A DNA stretch of 40,060 bases. Origin: Acetobacter conturbans. Lineage in GTDB: Bacteria > Pseudomonadota > Alphaproteobacteria > Acetobacterales > Acetobacteraceae. Below, one piece after another: positions 17,682-23,935 of the stretch. The stretch is taken from assembly GCF_011516755.1 (NCBI RefSeq), contig NZ_WOSY01000021.1, positions 1 through 40,060 of the forward strand, written 5' to 3'. Each line of letters opens with the position of its first letter. The first letter of the stretch is position 1. The translations under genes and the position numbers were made by a program. The notes under the pieces were generated by a model. The model was not told the origin of the DNA and searched no databases. It worked only from the letters and a program-made list of their open reading frames with translations.

Positions 17682-18014
17682 GTGGGGTTTGTGCTACCTT
17701 TCATCATCTATGTCGTCGCGGGTTTTGCAGAGATCGGCGGATGCTTCGCCTTCTGGAGCTGGCTCCGGCTGGGGCGTTCGCCGCTGGTTCTCGTTCCGGG
17801 CATGGTGTCGCTGGTCCTGTTCGCCTTTCTGCTGACCCGTATCGATACGGATACGGCGGGGCGGGCCTATGCAGCCTATGGCGGCGTCTACATCACCGCC
17901 TCGCTCATGTGGATGCGACTGGTCGAGGGGCGCACCCCGGACCGGTGGGAGATTGTTGGTGCCCTAGTGTGCCTCGGCGGGGCCAGCCTGATCCTGTTCG
18001 CGCCCCGGACGTAA
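17682..18014 (+). CDS. YnfA/UPF0060-family small membrane protein
   Basis: A 110-residue protein with four hydrophobic segments, starting from GTG at 17682 with GGAAAG about 9 bases upstream. It has the UPF0060 (YnfA) features: an early [19 protein letters not shown] segment, then [20 protein letters not shown] and a final helix ending LILFAPRT. YnfA proteins are drug/metabolite-type small membrane proteins, some reported to behave as small multidrug exporters; the physiological substrate is not settled. The gene begins 63 bases after the IS remnant and converges with the short CDF gene, with only 10 bases between the stops. It may depend on a promoter near the IS end, but I could not identify one. 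Confidence 0.88.
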   Translation: MGFVLPFIIYVVAGFAEIGGCFAFWSWLRLGRSPLVLVPGMVSLVLFAFLLTRIDTDTAGRAYAAYGGVYITASLMWMRLVEGRTPDRWEIVGALVCLGGASLILFAPRT

Positions 18015-18024
18015 ATTGAGGGGG

Positions 18025-18630
18025 CTATGCTGCCGCGCGGTGCTCATTGCGCGCGGCCTGCCAGACTTCGCGGGCGGCGTCGGCGTTCATCGCGGCGATA
18101 CCGAGCCCGACAAGTAGGTCCGGCCATGCGGCGTGCCACAGAAAGGCCGTGACCAGGCCTGCGACGATGATCGCGATATTGGCCAGCACGTCGTTGCGCG
18201 CCGACAGGAAGGCAGCGCGCGTCAGACTGCCTGCATGATAGCGATAGCGGGTCAGCATGAGCGCACAGGAGAAATTTACCACAAGCGCCCCCAATCCTGT
18301 CACCGACAGGACGAGCGGCTGGGGCGGTGTCGGAAGATTGAATTTTTGCCATGCGGTCCAGAGCGTCGCGAGCGCCGGAACCAGCAGGATAGCGGCAAGG
18401 GCCATTCCGACCCGCGCCCGGCTGCGCGCCGTCCAGCCGAGTGCCGCTACGATCAGGAAATTGACGGAGGCGTCTTCCAGGAAATCGACGCTATCCGCGA
18501 ACAGGGAGACCGAGCCGATGGCAAGCGCTACCGTGAATTCGATGCCAAAATAGGCAAGATTCAGAAGTCCCACGAGAGAGATGACCCGTCGCAGGGTGCC
18601 GGCCATGTCGTTCGGTGGTGTGGAATTCAT
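18025..18630 (-). CDS. Short CDF-type cation transporter
   Basis: A 201-residue membrane protein with six hydrophobic segments. The transport-site motifs of CDF exporters are visible: SVSLFADSVDFLEDASVNF in helix 2 (D...D spacing) and LSARNDVLANIAIIVAG in helix 5. It stops at ARNEHRAAA, so the usual C-terminal cytoplasmic domain of about 80 residues is absent; such short CDF proteins are known, so this need not be a truncation. It lies 61 bases downstream of a merR-type gene on the same strand and is probably cotranscribed with it. A GAAAGAG ribosome site precedes the start. The substrate is likely a divalent metal. Confidence 0.85.
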   Translation of the reverse strand: MNSTPPNDMAGTLRRVISLVGLLNLAYFGIEFTVALAIGSVSLFADSVDFLEDASVNFLIVAALGWTARSRARVGMALAAILLVPALATLWTAWQKFNLPTPPQPLVLSVTGLGALVVNFSCALMLTRYRYHAGSLTRAAFLSARNDVLANIAIIVAGLVTAFLWHAAWPDLLVGLGIAAMNADAAREVWQAARNEHRAAA

Positions 18631-18691
18631 CGTTTTTATCTCTTTCGTTCTATCAGGTTTCTCCCATCCGAAGATGGATTATAGGCGAAGA

Positions 18692-19141
18692 TCAGACCGC
18701 ACTTTCGCAGCATGCGCGGTTCCCCGCCGGCTCGATGGTGGCAAGTTCGTCAAGAATCACGCACTCGGAGCCGGGACCGCCGGCGCATTGTGCGTCGCAG
18801 GTCGCGACGAACCCGGCGATGCTTTTCTCGAGCGCCTTCAATTCGCGCAACTTCGCCCGGACGTCCATCAGGTGAGTATGCGCGAGGTCGCGGGCTTCCG
18901 CACAGGATCGCGTACGGTCCTGTACCAATTCGACCAATGCCCGAACCTGATCGATCGAAAAGCCAAACGCCCGGCAGCGCCGAATGAAGGTAAGCCGTCG
19001 AACATCGTCTTCAGCATAACGCCGCTGATTGCCTTCCTGTCGTTCCGGACGTGGAAGCAGGCCGATCTCTTCATAATAGCGGATCGTGGGGGCATTGGTA
19101 CGGGTGCGCTCGGCCAACTCGCCGATCTTGTATCCGGGCAT
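18692..19141 (-). CDS. MerR-family regulator next to the CDF and MerT-like genes
   Basis: A 149-residue MerR-type protein starting MPGYKIGELAERTRTNAPTI, with the usual winged helix, a hinge and a dimerisation helix at about 85-113. Candidate metal ligands are C80, C115, C119 and C127 (CDAQCAGGPGSEC), and a CC pair at 144-145. The spacing differs from MerR itself (mercury) and from the other two regulators in this window. It is divergent from the cysteine-rich gene at 19247, with a MerR-type promoter between, and is followed downstream by the short CDF exporter. It probably controls both arms. The inducing metal is unknown. Confidence 0.88.
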   Translation of the reverse strand: MPGYKIGELAERTRTNAPTIRYYEEIGLLPRPERQEGNQRRYAEDDVRRLTFIRRCRAFGFSIDQVRALVELVQDRTRSCAEARDLAHTHLMDVRAKLRELKALEKSIAGFVATCDAQCAGGPGSECVILDELATIEPAGNRACCESAV

Positions 19142-19167
19142 GGGGGGAAACTCGCGTAAAAAATATC

Positions 19168-19198
19168 TTGAACCTCAAGTTACTTGAACTCGTAAACA
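19168..19198 (+). promoter_or_regulatory. MerR-type promoter/operator upstream of 19247
   Basis: On the plus strand: -35 TTGAAC (19168-19173), 19-bp spacer, -10 TAAACA (19193-19198). The spacer holds the dyad TCAAG-tta-CTTGA (19175-19187). The geometry is the same as at cadA, but the dyad sequence is different, consistent with recognition by a different MerR protein (the gene at 18692-19141). Confidence 0.75.
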
Positions 19199-19246
19199 AG
19201 CGCCAGACCGTCACGCGAACGGGCGGAACGGCATCGAAGTAGTATC

Positions 19247-19624
19247 GTGACGAAGCCAAACGAGCCTGCCCCACTTGCCTGCACACTGGAGAACAGCGAT
19301 CTGGCGAGGCGGCTGGAGTGGATCGCCAGTCTCAACGCCAGGGCGCTTCGGTCAGCGCACCGAGATGGTCTTCATCTCGTGCTGGATTATGATCCTGCCG
19401 CACGGGACGATATCGCGCGTATGGTCGAAGGCGAACGAACCTGTTGCGCGTTCCTCGCGTTTGACATCGCTGAACGTATGGATGCGCTGACTCTGACGAT
19501 TACTGCCCCGGAGTATGCGCGTGAGGCTGCGGAAACGCTGCTTGAGCAGTTTGCGTCGCGCAGTCAGCCAGCAACCGCGCCGATGAAAAAGACCTGCGGG
19601 TGCGCGGCGGAGTGCGGCGCATGA
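19247..19624 (+). CDS. Cysteine-containing protein of unknown function in a MerR module
   Basis: A 125-residue, probably cytoplasmic protein, starting from GTG at 19247. No signal peptide or membrane segment is visible. Cysteines are placed as C12 (PLACTLEN), a CC pair at 66-67 (EGERTCCAFLAFDI) and a C-terminal cluster CGCAAEC (117-123). The middle shows alternating helix and strand (LVLDYDPAARDDIARMVEGE, LTLTITAPEYA) that resembles conserved hypothetical proteins I have seen beside metal regulators, but I know no function for it. Its stop overlaps the start of the MerT-like gene as ATGA. A metal chaperone, sequestering or reducing partner for that membrane protein is an inference. Confidence 0.8.
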   Translation: MTKPNEPAPLACTLENSDLARRLEWIASLNARALRSAHRDGLHLVLDYDPAARDDIARMVEGERTCCAFLAFDIAERMDALTLTITAPEYAREAAETLLEQFASRSQPATAPMKKTCGCAAECGA

Positions 19625-19977
19625 GCGAGGCGAGCGCATCGGGAAACAAGGCGGCCAGCGCGGTTGCCATGACGGCGTCCAGTGCGGCGCTGGCCTGCGG
19701 CGTGTGCTGCGTCGTGCCGCTCGCGCTGCCGGCCGCGATCCTCGGGTCAGTAGGCGGTATTCTCGCCTGGTTCGCCAACGCCTATCGCTGGCTGACGCCG
19801 GTCGCGATCCTGGCGGTTGCTGTCGGTTGGTTCTGGGTGGGTTATCAGGCGTACCGGACAGGACACAGGCCTGGCTGGCAGACGCTCGGCATCATGGGGT
19901 TCGCCACGATCATGGGGTGTCTTGCATGGCTCTGGCCACGGATCGAGCCGGTGGCGATTGGGTTCTTGCGCGGGTAG
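19621..19977 (+). CDS. MerT-like membrane protein (three segments)
   Basis: A 118-residue membrane protein with about three hydrophobic segments, at roughly 22-47, 53-72 and 88-105. The first contains CGVCCVVPLALPAAILGSVG, the layout of the first helix of mercuric-transport MerT proteins (a CC pair next to a proline). The second cysteine pair of MerT, in the cytoplasmic loop, is absent. It overlaps the preceding cysteine-containing gene by 4 bases. MerT imports Hg(II) to a cytoplasmic reductase, but no merA or merP gene is present here, so the metal and direction of transport are open. It ends 67 bases before the stop of the convergent merR gene. Confidence 0.75.
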   Translation: MSEASASGNKAASAVAMTASSAALACGVCCVVPLALPAAILGSVGGILAWFANAYRWLTPVAILAVAVGWFWVGYQAYRTGHRPGWQTLGIMGFATIMGCLAWLWPRIEPVAIGFLRG

Positions 19978-20044
19978 CCTGCCGCGGATCGGACGCCATT
20001 ATTGGACCCACGCCAAGACCTTAACCGCCTCCCGGAACGATACG

Positions 20045-20467
20045 TCACGGGTTGGGCGTGCTTCCGATCGCAGAGGCACCCAGCATATCGAGCACCGGGC
20101 AAGTCAGGGCCTCCGACTCACGGCATTGTTCGATGCTTGTTGTCAGGAGCGATGCGAGCCGTTGCAGGTCGGAGATCTTGCTCTGGATGTCGCCCAGATG
20201 AGCTATGGCGAGTGTTCTGACCTCGTCGCAGGAGGGTAGGCCGGGTTCTGCCAAGGCGAGCAGGGTTCTGATTTCCTCGATGTCGAAACCAAGATCCCGC
20301 GCGCGTCGGACGAATGACAGGCGCCTGACATCCTCGGCCCGATAATGGCGATAGCCATTACGCGCCCTTCGCGGCGCGGGAATGAGGCCGATGCGCTCAT
20401 AGTAGCGCACCGTCTCCAGATGAACGCCGGTTTCCGATGCCAGCTTGCCGATCGTGATGGCGACCAT
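20045..20467 (-). CDS. Third MerR-family regulator
   Basis: A 140-residue MerR-type protein (MVAITIGKLASETGVHLETV...) with winged helix, hinge and dimerisation helix. The cysteines C80 (LPSCDEV), C115 and C123 (QCRESEALTC) follow the three-cysteine layout of MerR-like sensors (C82, C117 and C126 in MerR of Tn501), with a slightly shorter last interval. It therefore looks more like a three-coordinate soft-metal sensor than the other two do. It is divergent from the second MerT-like gene, with a clear 19-bp-spacer promoter between them. No other gene follows it on its own strand before the convergent 19977 stop. Confidence 0.88.
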   Translation of the reverse strand: MVAITIGKLASETGVHLETVRYYERIGLIPAPRRARNGYRHYRAEDVRRLSFVRRARDLGFDIEEIRTLLALAEPGLPSCDEVRTLAIAHLGDIQSKISDLQRLASLLTTSIEQCRESEALTCPVLDMLGASAIGSTPNP

Positions 20468-20482
20468 GCGTCACTCCTGCTC

Positions 20483-20513
20483 TTGAGTCCGTAGCCACTA
20501 CGGGGTGTAGCAT
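20483..20513 (+). promoter_or_regulatory. MerR-type promoter/operator of the second MerT-like module
   Basis: Plus strand: -35 TTGAGT (20483-20488), 19-bp spacer, -10 TAGCAT (20508-20513). The perfect dyad CCGTAG-cca-CTACGG (20489-20503) lies in the spacer. The element sits between the divergent merR (20467) and the MerT-like gene (20544). Confidence 0.85.
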
Positions 20514-20543
20514 GAAGCGCGACGCAATGGGAAAGTGACGATC

Positions 20544-20969
20544 ATGGATGAGACGGCGGACCTGCCTCAACGAACATCACGTAGCCGCATGGGCATGGAA
20601 AGAGGTGGAGTCCTGTGTGTCGCGGGCGGTATGGCCGCCGGTGTGGGTGCGCTGATCGCGTCGTCCTGCTGCCTCATTCCGCTCGCCTTCGCTTCTCTGG
20701 GCGCCGGTGCGGGGGTTTTCAGTGTTCTGTCGAGACTTGCGCCATGGCGCGTGCCATTGATTGCGCTGGCGGTCGCGGCGCTGGTCAGCGCCTGGGCGCT
20801 CAATCGGCGGCAGGCCAGGGTCTGTTGTGCGGGTGTGGAAAGTGGGTCTATCCGGCGACGCATCGGGGTTATCCAGATGCTATCCTTTGCCACCGCGCTC
20901 ATCGTGCTGGCGGCATTGGTGTGGCCACGCCTGGAACCCGTCCTGCTCAGGAGCCTGTCTGTAAGATGA
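20544..20969 (+). CDS. MerT-like membrane transporter with two cysteine pairs
   Basis: A 141-residue membrane protein from the ATG at 20544, with GGGAAAG 8 bases upstream; a GTG at 20535 is too close to that site. Helix 1 contains GALIASSCCLIPLAFASLGA, very like MerT helix 1, and a second cysteine pair occurs in the following loop (RQARVCCAG), as in MerT. A third hydrophobic segment ends WPRLEPVLL. It is therefore a closer MerT relative than the protein at 19621. It is controlled by the adjacent MerR promoter and is coupled by ATGA overlap to a GDCCVxC-type protein. MerA and MerP are missing, so mercury import for reduction is unlikely as it stands. Confidence 0.78.
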   Translation: MDETADLPQRTSRSRMGMERGGVLCVAGGMAAGVGALIASSCCLIPLAFASLGAGAGVFSVLSRLAPWRVPLIALAVAALVSAWALNRRQARVCCAGVESGSIRRRIGVIQMLSFATALIVLAALVWPRLEPVLLRSLSVR

Positions 20970-21190
20970 TTCGGCCTGCCTCGCTTCTGACCTGTCCCGC
21001 ATGTGGCCAGCAATCACTGGAAACCATGCCGACCGATGCCTGCCAGTTCTTTTACGATTGCCCGCATTGTGGCGTCGTCTTGAAACCGAAGCCGGGGGAT
21101 TGCTGCGTCTTCTGCTCCTATGGCGACGTTCCTTGCCCGCCGGTTCAGGAACATGGGCGACTGGCATGCTGCGGAGACGGTTCGACATAG
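20966..21190 (+). CDS. GDCCVxC-domain small cysteine-rich protein
   Basis: A 74-residue protein with eleven cysteines. It has two CxxC pairs (CPAC at 10-13, CPHC at 32-35), C26, the hallmark PKPGDCCVFCSYG (42-53), C57, and a final CC (68-69). This is the pattern of proteins annotated as GDCCVxC-domain (seleno)proteins, in some bacteria carrying selenocysteine in the motif. Here all positions are plain TGC/TGT cysteine codons and no in-frame TGA occurs. Its ATG overlaps the stop of the MerT-like gene. A zinc-ribbon-like fold that passes or holds metal in the cytoplasm is plausible but inferred. The next 210 bases up to 21402 hold nothing I can identify. Confidence 0.82.
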   Translation: MIRPASLLTCPACGQQSLETMPTDACQFFYDCPHCGVVLKPKPGDCCVFCSYGDVPCPPVQEHGRLACCGDGST

Positions 21191-21401
21191 ACCTGGGGCG
21201 GCAGCGGCGATGAAGTAATGGTGTCGTCCTGGCCAGTAATGTGACGATCGCCGTTTGACGGTGCGGTCCATGCATCGTGTATCCATTTGGAAAACCGGCA
21301 CGTTATCATCAAAATCGAAGCGTAGAGCGCGGGCGGTAGTCTGCTCATCGCTTGCAGCGGGGCCCATTCTCGATTGAGCCACCGTGCGGTAGGATCGGGC
21401 C

Positions 21402-22451
21402 ATGAACCGCATTGGCATCCTTTTCGCATTATTGTCCGCGATCCTGTTTGGAGCCAGCACACCGTTCGCCAAGCTTCTCCTTGGCTCCGTCGATCCGTGG
21501 ATGATGGCCGGGCTGCTCTATCTCGGTTCCGGGATCGGTCTGGCGGCGGTGCATCTGTTGCGCTGGATGCGTGGACGCCCCGTTGCGGAAGCGCCGTTGC
21601 GGCGTGGGGACTTGCCCTGGTTGGCGTTGGTGATCCTGGCGGGTGGGATTGCCGGCCCATTGCTGTTGATGCTGGGGCTGGCGCGCACCGACGCGGCCAG
21701 CGCGTCGCTGTTGCTCAATCTCGAAGGGCTGGCGACGATGGGGATTGCCTGGATCGTATTCCGCGAGAACGTGGACCGGCGGCTTCTGCTGGGCGCCTTC
21801 GCCATTCTCTCGGGCGCCGCGTTATTATCATGGCAGGGGCATGCGATGCTTGACCAGGGCGCCCTGTTCATCGCAGCGGCCTGCCTGTGCTGGGGGATCG
21901 ACAACAACTTGACCGGCAAACTTTCTGCGGCCGATCCGATGCAGATCGCAATGCTCAAGGGGCTGGTCGCAGGGACGGTCAATCTTCTGCTGGCGTTCGG
22001 GAGGGGCGGTGTCCTGCCGACTGTCGGGGGACTCGGCGCCGCTGGAGCCGTGGGGTTCATGGGTTACGGGGTGAGCCTTGTCCTGTTCGTGCTGGCCCTG
22101 CGCCATCTCGGTGCCGCGCGCACGGGGGCCTATTTCTCGCTTGCGCCGTTCGTCGGCGCGCTGCTGGCGGTTGTGGTGCTCCACGATCCCTTGTCGCTGA
22201 GGTTGCTGATCGCCGGCGGCCTGATGGGTTTCGGGTTGTGGCTCCACCTGTCGGAGCGCCACGATCACGAGCATGCGCACGAGGCCATGGAACATGAGCA
22301 CCGGCATCGCCATGACGAACACCATCAGCATGCGCACGGGCCTGGCGATCCGACGGGCGAACCGCACACGCATCGGCACCGGCACATGCCGATGGTCCAT
22401 CGGCATCCGCATTATCCCGACCTGCATCATCGGCACGGCCACGCTCACTGA
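21402..22451 (+). CDS. EamA/DMT-family permease with histidine-rich tail
   Basis: A 349-residue membrane protein of the drug/metabolite transporter superfamily: ten hydrophobic segments over about 1-285, arranged as two EamA repeats (for example the N-terminal ILFALLSAILFGASTPFAKL). The last 65 residues are unusual, with more than 20 His residues mixed with Asp and Glu (HDHEHAHEAMEHEHRHRH and more up to HHRHGHAH). Such tails bind transition metals such as nickel, zinc or copper, so the protein may export or sense metal, although EamA proteins mostly carry small organic molecules. Its stop overlaps a convergent merR remnant by 7 bases. It has no MerR-type promoter that I can see. Confidence 0.85.
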   Translation: MNRIGILFALLSAILFGASTPFAKLLLGSVDPWMMAGLLYLGSGIGLAAVHLLRWMRGRPVAEAPLRRGDLPWLALVILAGGIAGPLLLMLGLARTDAASASLLLNLEGLATMGIAWIVFRENVDRRLLLGAFAILSGAALLSWQGHAMLDQGALFIAAACLCWGIDNNLTGKLSAADPMQIAMLKGLVAGTVNLLLAFGRGGVLPTVGGLGAAGAVGFMGYGVSLVLFVLALRHLGAARTGAYFSLAPFVGALLAVVVLHDPLSLRLLIAGGLMGFGLWLHLSERHDHEHAHEAMEHEHRHRHDEHHQHAHGPGDPTGEPHTHRHRHMPMVHRHPHYPDLHHRHGHAH

Positions 22452-22600
22452 CGCGGTGCCAACGCCTCAATGATACGGCAGTCGGCGACGGTGCCATGGT
22501 GGCATTGCCCGATCATCGCGACCAGTTCCCGACGCAGGGCCTGCAAGTCACGCATCTTGCCGTCGATCTCCGCCAGATGCGTGCGGGCGATGACGTCGTT
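22445..22600 (-). pseudogene. C-terminal remnant of a MerR-family gene
   Basis: The minus strand encodes, ending at the TGA at 22447-22445, ARTHLAEIDGKMRDLQALRR then ELVAMIGQCHHGTVADCRI. This is the dimerisation helix and C-terminal metal loop of a MerR-type regulator (QC..GTVADCRIIEAL, as in zinc/cadmium-type sensors). Upstream in this frame the sequence no longer resembles MerR, a stop occurs within about 55 codons of the recognisable part, and no winged-helix half is seen. The N-terminal two thirds have been lost, probably when the cus block was joined here. It converges on and overlaps the DMT gene. Confidence 0.7.
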
Positions 22601-22639
22601 CTTCGCGACGTGCGGGGAACGCATCCGGGAATGCCCTTC

Positions 22640-22670
22640 TTGGCATTGAAAACAGTCGGGACAATGCCAA
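22640..22670. promoter_or_regulatory. Inverted repeat upstream of the cus operon
   Basis: Perfect 9-bp arms TTGGCATTG (22640-22648) and CAATGCCAA (22662-22670) are separated by 13 bases, about 63 bases upstream of the first small gene of the cus block. The symmetry and position suggest an operator or a leader hairpin. I could not place convincing -35 and -10 boxes around it, and no copper regulator gene is in the window. Confidence 0.5.
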
Positions 22671-22732
22671 CGTCGTCATGGTTCGTGCGGATCGCCATGG
22701 CGGGCCGCATCATTGCCTCATGGGAGGCCGTC

Positions 22733-22903
22733 ATGATGACAAACTGCATGCAGGGCATGGGATGGGGCATGGGCCTGTTCGGCCTGCTCACGCTGATCGT
22801 GCTCGTGCTCGCGATCGCGGCACTGGTCAAGTATCTGTGGTGCGCGGAGGGATGGAGGACGCGGATCGGCCGAGTCCCTTCCGCAGATCGGACATTCAAG
22901 TGA
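22733..22903 (+). CDS. Small membrane protein at the head of the cus operon
   Basis: A 56-residue protein (or 55 from the second ATG) with a GGGAGG ribosome site. The N-terminus is methionine-rich (MMTNCMQGMGWGMG), followed by a single membrane helix, LFGLLTLIVLVLAIAALVKYL, and a short basic tail. Short proteins of this kind are common beside copper-efflux genes, but I know no assigned function. The Met and Cys residues before the helix could bind Cu(I). It is the first gene after the inverted repeat and leads into the exported protein at 23015. Confidence 0.7.
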   Translation: MMTNCMQGMGWGMGLFGLLTLIVLVLAIAALVKYLWCAEGWRTRIGRVPSADRTFK

Positions 22904-23014
22904 GTTGCCCGGCCTCGCGTGGCGAGGGATGTCCCAGCCCAAACGACCGGCCCAAGAGCGCGGCATGACTTCCGCTCCGTGCATAAGAGATTGCCCCCTT
23001 TGCCTGTTTGCGAG

Positions 23015-23386
23015 ATGATGGCCGGTATGCGGTGGTGCTTTCTCCGACGTCTGGTATTCGTTATCGTTGGTCTTGCCTTTATGGGCGCGGCCACCGTGCA
23101 GGCTATGCCGCCGCAGAATGCCGAGCAGGCCACGAGCCTGGATGCGGCCATGCCATGCTGTGATGGGTCGGTCTCGATGCATCCCGCCGGAACGACCGCA
23201 CCGTTCAAGGGCATGACGCCGGAGTGCCTGAAAACCATGCAGTGCCTCGGCGTGCCTGATCGCCCAACGCAGGCCGCGGCGATCGGAAGCCCGGTCCGCT
23301 ACAGCATGATCGCCTATAGCCTTGCCGAACGTGTTCCTGTCGGCCGCTCGCCCGAGCCGCTTTCCTTCCCTCCCAGAACCGCCTGA
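23015..23386 (+). CDS. Exported small Cys/Met-containing protein of the cus operon
   Basis: About 123 residues from the ATG at 23015; ATGs at 23018 and 23027 are alternatives and no strong ribosome site separates them. It has a signal peptide (FLRRLVFVIVGLAFMGAATVQA), then a periplasmic part with AAMPCCDGSVSMHPAG and MTPECLKTMQCLG, so four cysteines and several methionines suited to soft metals. I do not recognise a named family. The position at the start of the cus operon suggests a periplasmic copper-binding role, which is inference. A 137-base gap with two hairpins follows. Confidence 0.65.
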   Translation: MMAGMRWCFLRRLVFVIVGLAFMGAATVQAMPPQNAEQATSLDAAMPCCDGSVSMHPAGTTAPFKGMTPECLKTMQCLGVPDRPTQAAAIGSPVRYSMIAYSLAERVPVGRSPEPLSFPPRTA

Positions 23387-23430
23387 TCCCACCGGCGCCG
23401 TGACGGCGTTGGTTTCCGCACGTCCTGCGT

Positions 23431-23504
23431 TCAGGAGCGCGCGTATTCGCGCGTCCTGACCGCAACCGGACGTCGATCAGCGCTCTATCCCCGGATTTCC
23501 GGGG
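23431..23504. other. Two hairpins between cus operon genes
   Basis: First, TCAGGA-GCGCGCG-tatt-CGCGCG-TCCTGA (23431-23459): 12 base pairs with one bulged G and a 4-base loop. Second, CCCCGG-attt-CCGGGG (23489-23504). Neither is followed by a T run. They lie in the untranslated gap upstream of the FixH/YtkA-like gene, whose GAAGGA ribosome site follows at about 23508, so they may set mRNA stability or partial termination within the operon. Confidence 0.5.
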
Positions 23505-23523
23505 CGGGAAGGATTCCATTATC

Positions 23524-23934
23524 ATGCGTACATATCTGATCGCGGGTGCGTTGGCGCTCGCCTCCTGCGTCGTCGTGACCGGTGCCTTTGTGTCACCGAC
23601 ATTCGCGGCAGCGACGGATTATCGTTTCGAGGCTGCCGGCAAGCAGGCACATCTGAGCGGTGACAAGGCTGTCATGATCGTGCGGCTTGTGCATGTGCCC
23701 GACGGCAAGCCGGTCATGGACGCCGTCATCTTCGAGAGCAAGGCCGACATGAGCCCCATGGGCATGGCGACGATGACCTCGCCCACGACCATCGAGCCGG
23801 CGTCAGGCGATGGGCTCTATCGTATCGACCTCGATGCCGGTGCTCCCGGCCCGTGGGCGATCACGCTCGCGGCCAAGGTGCAGGGTGAAACCGAGACGGT
23901 GCGCGGTTCCGTTGTTGTCACGCTGGAGAAATAG
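23524..23934 (+). CDS. FixH/YtkA-like exported protein
   Basis: A 136-residue protein with a signal peptide (LIAGALALASCVVVTGAFVS, cleaved near AFVSPTFAA). The mature part is a small beta-rich domain whose pattern, VRLVHVPDGKPVMDAVIFES ... MATMTSPTTIEPASGDGLYR ... GPWAITLAAKVQGETETV, fits the YtkA/FixH-like domain. Relatives occur with copper-handling and cytochrome-oxidase assembly genes. Mature methionines (MSPMGMATM) suggest a possible Cu(I) site. The gene ends 1 base before the start of cusC. A periplasmic copper-binding accessory role is inferred from the operon. Confidence 0.75.
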   Translation: MRTYLIAGALALASCVVVTGAFVSPTFAAATDYRFEAAGKQAHLSGDKAVMIVRLVHVPDGKPVMDAVIFESKADMSPMGMATMTSPTTIEPASGDGLYRIDLDAGAPGPWAITLAAKVQGETETVRGSVVVTLEK

Positions 23935-23935
23935 C

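Noticed and set aside
14461..18395. Other TATCCTG copies on the minus strand (about 14461 and 18387) as oriT sites
   Set aside because: They lie inside coding sequence (cadA and the short CDF) without a flanking inverted repeat.
18692..21190. Classical mercury resistance (mer) operon
   Set aside because: MerR- and MerT-like proteins are present, but there is no mercuric reductase, no merP and no merB; the partners are other cysteine proteins.
21191..21401. Possible decayed transposase or MerR operator upstream of the DMT gene
   Set aside because: Short frames and a weak CCACCG/CGGTAG dyad exist, but neither matches a family or promoter geometry well enough.
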